Positions 52,337-52,471 of a stretch of 52,471 bases of DNA are shown piece after piece. The position numbers were made by a program, and so were the translations under genes. Origin of the DNA: Bacteroidales bacterium UBA5762 (lineage in GTDB: Bacteria; Bacteroidota; Bacteroidia; Bacteroidales; TTA-H9); NCBI GenBank assembly GCA_002418865.1, contig DIEY01000007.1, positions 84,146 through 136,616 of the forward strand, in the 5' to 3' direction. The number at the start of each line of letters is the position of its first letter. The stretch's first letter is position 1. Below the pieces are notes generated by a model. That model was not told where the DNA came from. It did not search any database and worked only from the letters and a program-made list of their open reading frames with translations.

Positions 52337-52471
52337 ATGCTTCAGGAAAGCATTCCTCAACCCTGTGATATTTACGAAGCCCGACAACGCATAACCCCTT
52401 ATATTCACCGAACTCCTATACTTACCTGCCAAACGCTTGACGAATTAGCGGGTTGCAAACTTTTTTTTAAA
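52337..52471 (+). CDS. Threonine/serine dehydratase, 5' part only
   Basis: The first 45 codons of a PLP-dependent fold-type II enzyme; the gene runs off the window. DIYEARQRITPYIHRTPILT and DELAGCKLFFK match the N terminus of threonine ammonia-lyases (IlvA/TdcB) and related serine dehydratases or racemases. The catalytic Lys lies beyond the end, so the subtype is open. It starts 11 nt after dnaA on the same strand. Confidence 0.8.
   Translation, partial: MLQESIPQPCDIYEARQRITPYIHRTPILTCQTLDELAGCKLFFK

Noticed and set aside
1..52471. CRISPR arrays, insertion sequences, prophage or defence islands
   Set aside because: No repeat-spacer pattern, transposase, integrase, phage structural gene or restriction system was seen anywhere in the window.

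Overview
The window looks like a chromosomal segment of a Bacteroidota (Bacteroidetes) bacterium, probably Bacteroidales-like. The evidence is AT-rich DNA, promoters of the TAnnTTTG type in front of many genes, a type 9 secretion (T9SS) C-terminal sorting domain on an M1 peptidase, CarboxypepD_reg-type TonB receptors, and familiar Bacteroidota neighbourhoods (zapA - 6S RNA - rny, and small membrane protein - mutL - rhomboid - rhomboid - EEP). Nearly all genes are intact core or lineage genes. There is no transposase, prophage, CRISPR array or rRNA.

Layout. 1-1367: end of a tRNA-Gly(GCC) with terminator, then pdxB. 1361-9077 (minus): an LtaS/sulfatase-type membrane phosphotransferase, miaA, a pRiA4b ORF-3-like protein, hemW, a sensor kinase and a PflX-like radical SAM protein. 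9135-13568 (minus): a sigma-54 NtrC-type regulator and a 994-residue REC-PAS-GAF-PAS-PAS histidine kinase. 13694-20648 (plus): trmD, a coiled-coil protein, zapA, a probable 6S RNA, rny, a hairpin-rich gap, transketolase, an outer-membrane barrel protein and an HD protein. 20649-21177: a gene-free gap with a tandem repeat and a decayed T9SS-domain remnant. 21178-29931 (minus): a tight eight-gene operon: GroES-like protein, BtuFCD/FecBCD-type importer, secreted EEP protein, amidohydrolase lipoprotein, coiled-coil/J-domain protein and a PQQ propeller without a signal peptide. 30083-36131 (plus): small membrane protein, mutL, two rhomboids, membrane EEP, TIGR02757 protein. 36082-39062 (minus): an outer-membrane barrel with two C-terminal SPOR-like repeats, and a TPR protein. 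39063-39453: a very AT-rich gap with DnaA boxes (origin candidate). Then a membrane protein, ychF (minus), a lipoprotein, a second LtaS-like enzyme overlapping a diacylglycerol-kinase-type gene, an unknown protein, an M1 peptidase, an FMN riboswitch controlling a TonB receptor, dnaA, and the start of a threonine/serine dehydratase.

Working together. The clearest regulatory unit is the FMN riboswitch with a built-in terminator/antiterminator ahead of a TonB-dependent receptor, which predicts flavin uptake across the outer membrane. The LtaS-like enzyme plus lipid kinase pair suggests phosphoglycerol transfer with diacylglycerol recycling. The least explained unit is the eight-gene operon that joins two chaperone-like proteins and a propeller to a metal-chelate/cobalamin-type importer.

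Start sites were moved from the longest open frame to a better internal ATG for rny, tkt, mutL, the binding lipoprotein at 28416, the membrane protein at 39454 and the lipoprotein at 41130. Family calls rest on motifs and general similarity read by eye; no database search was run.
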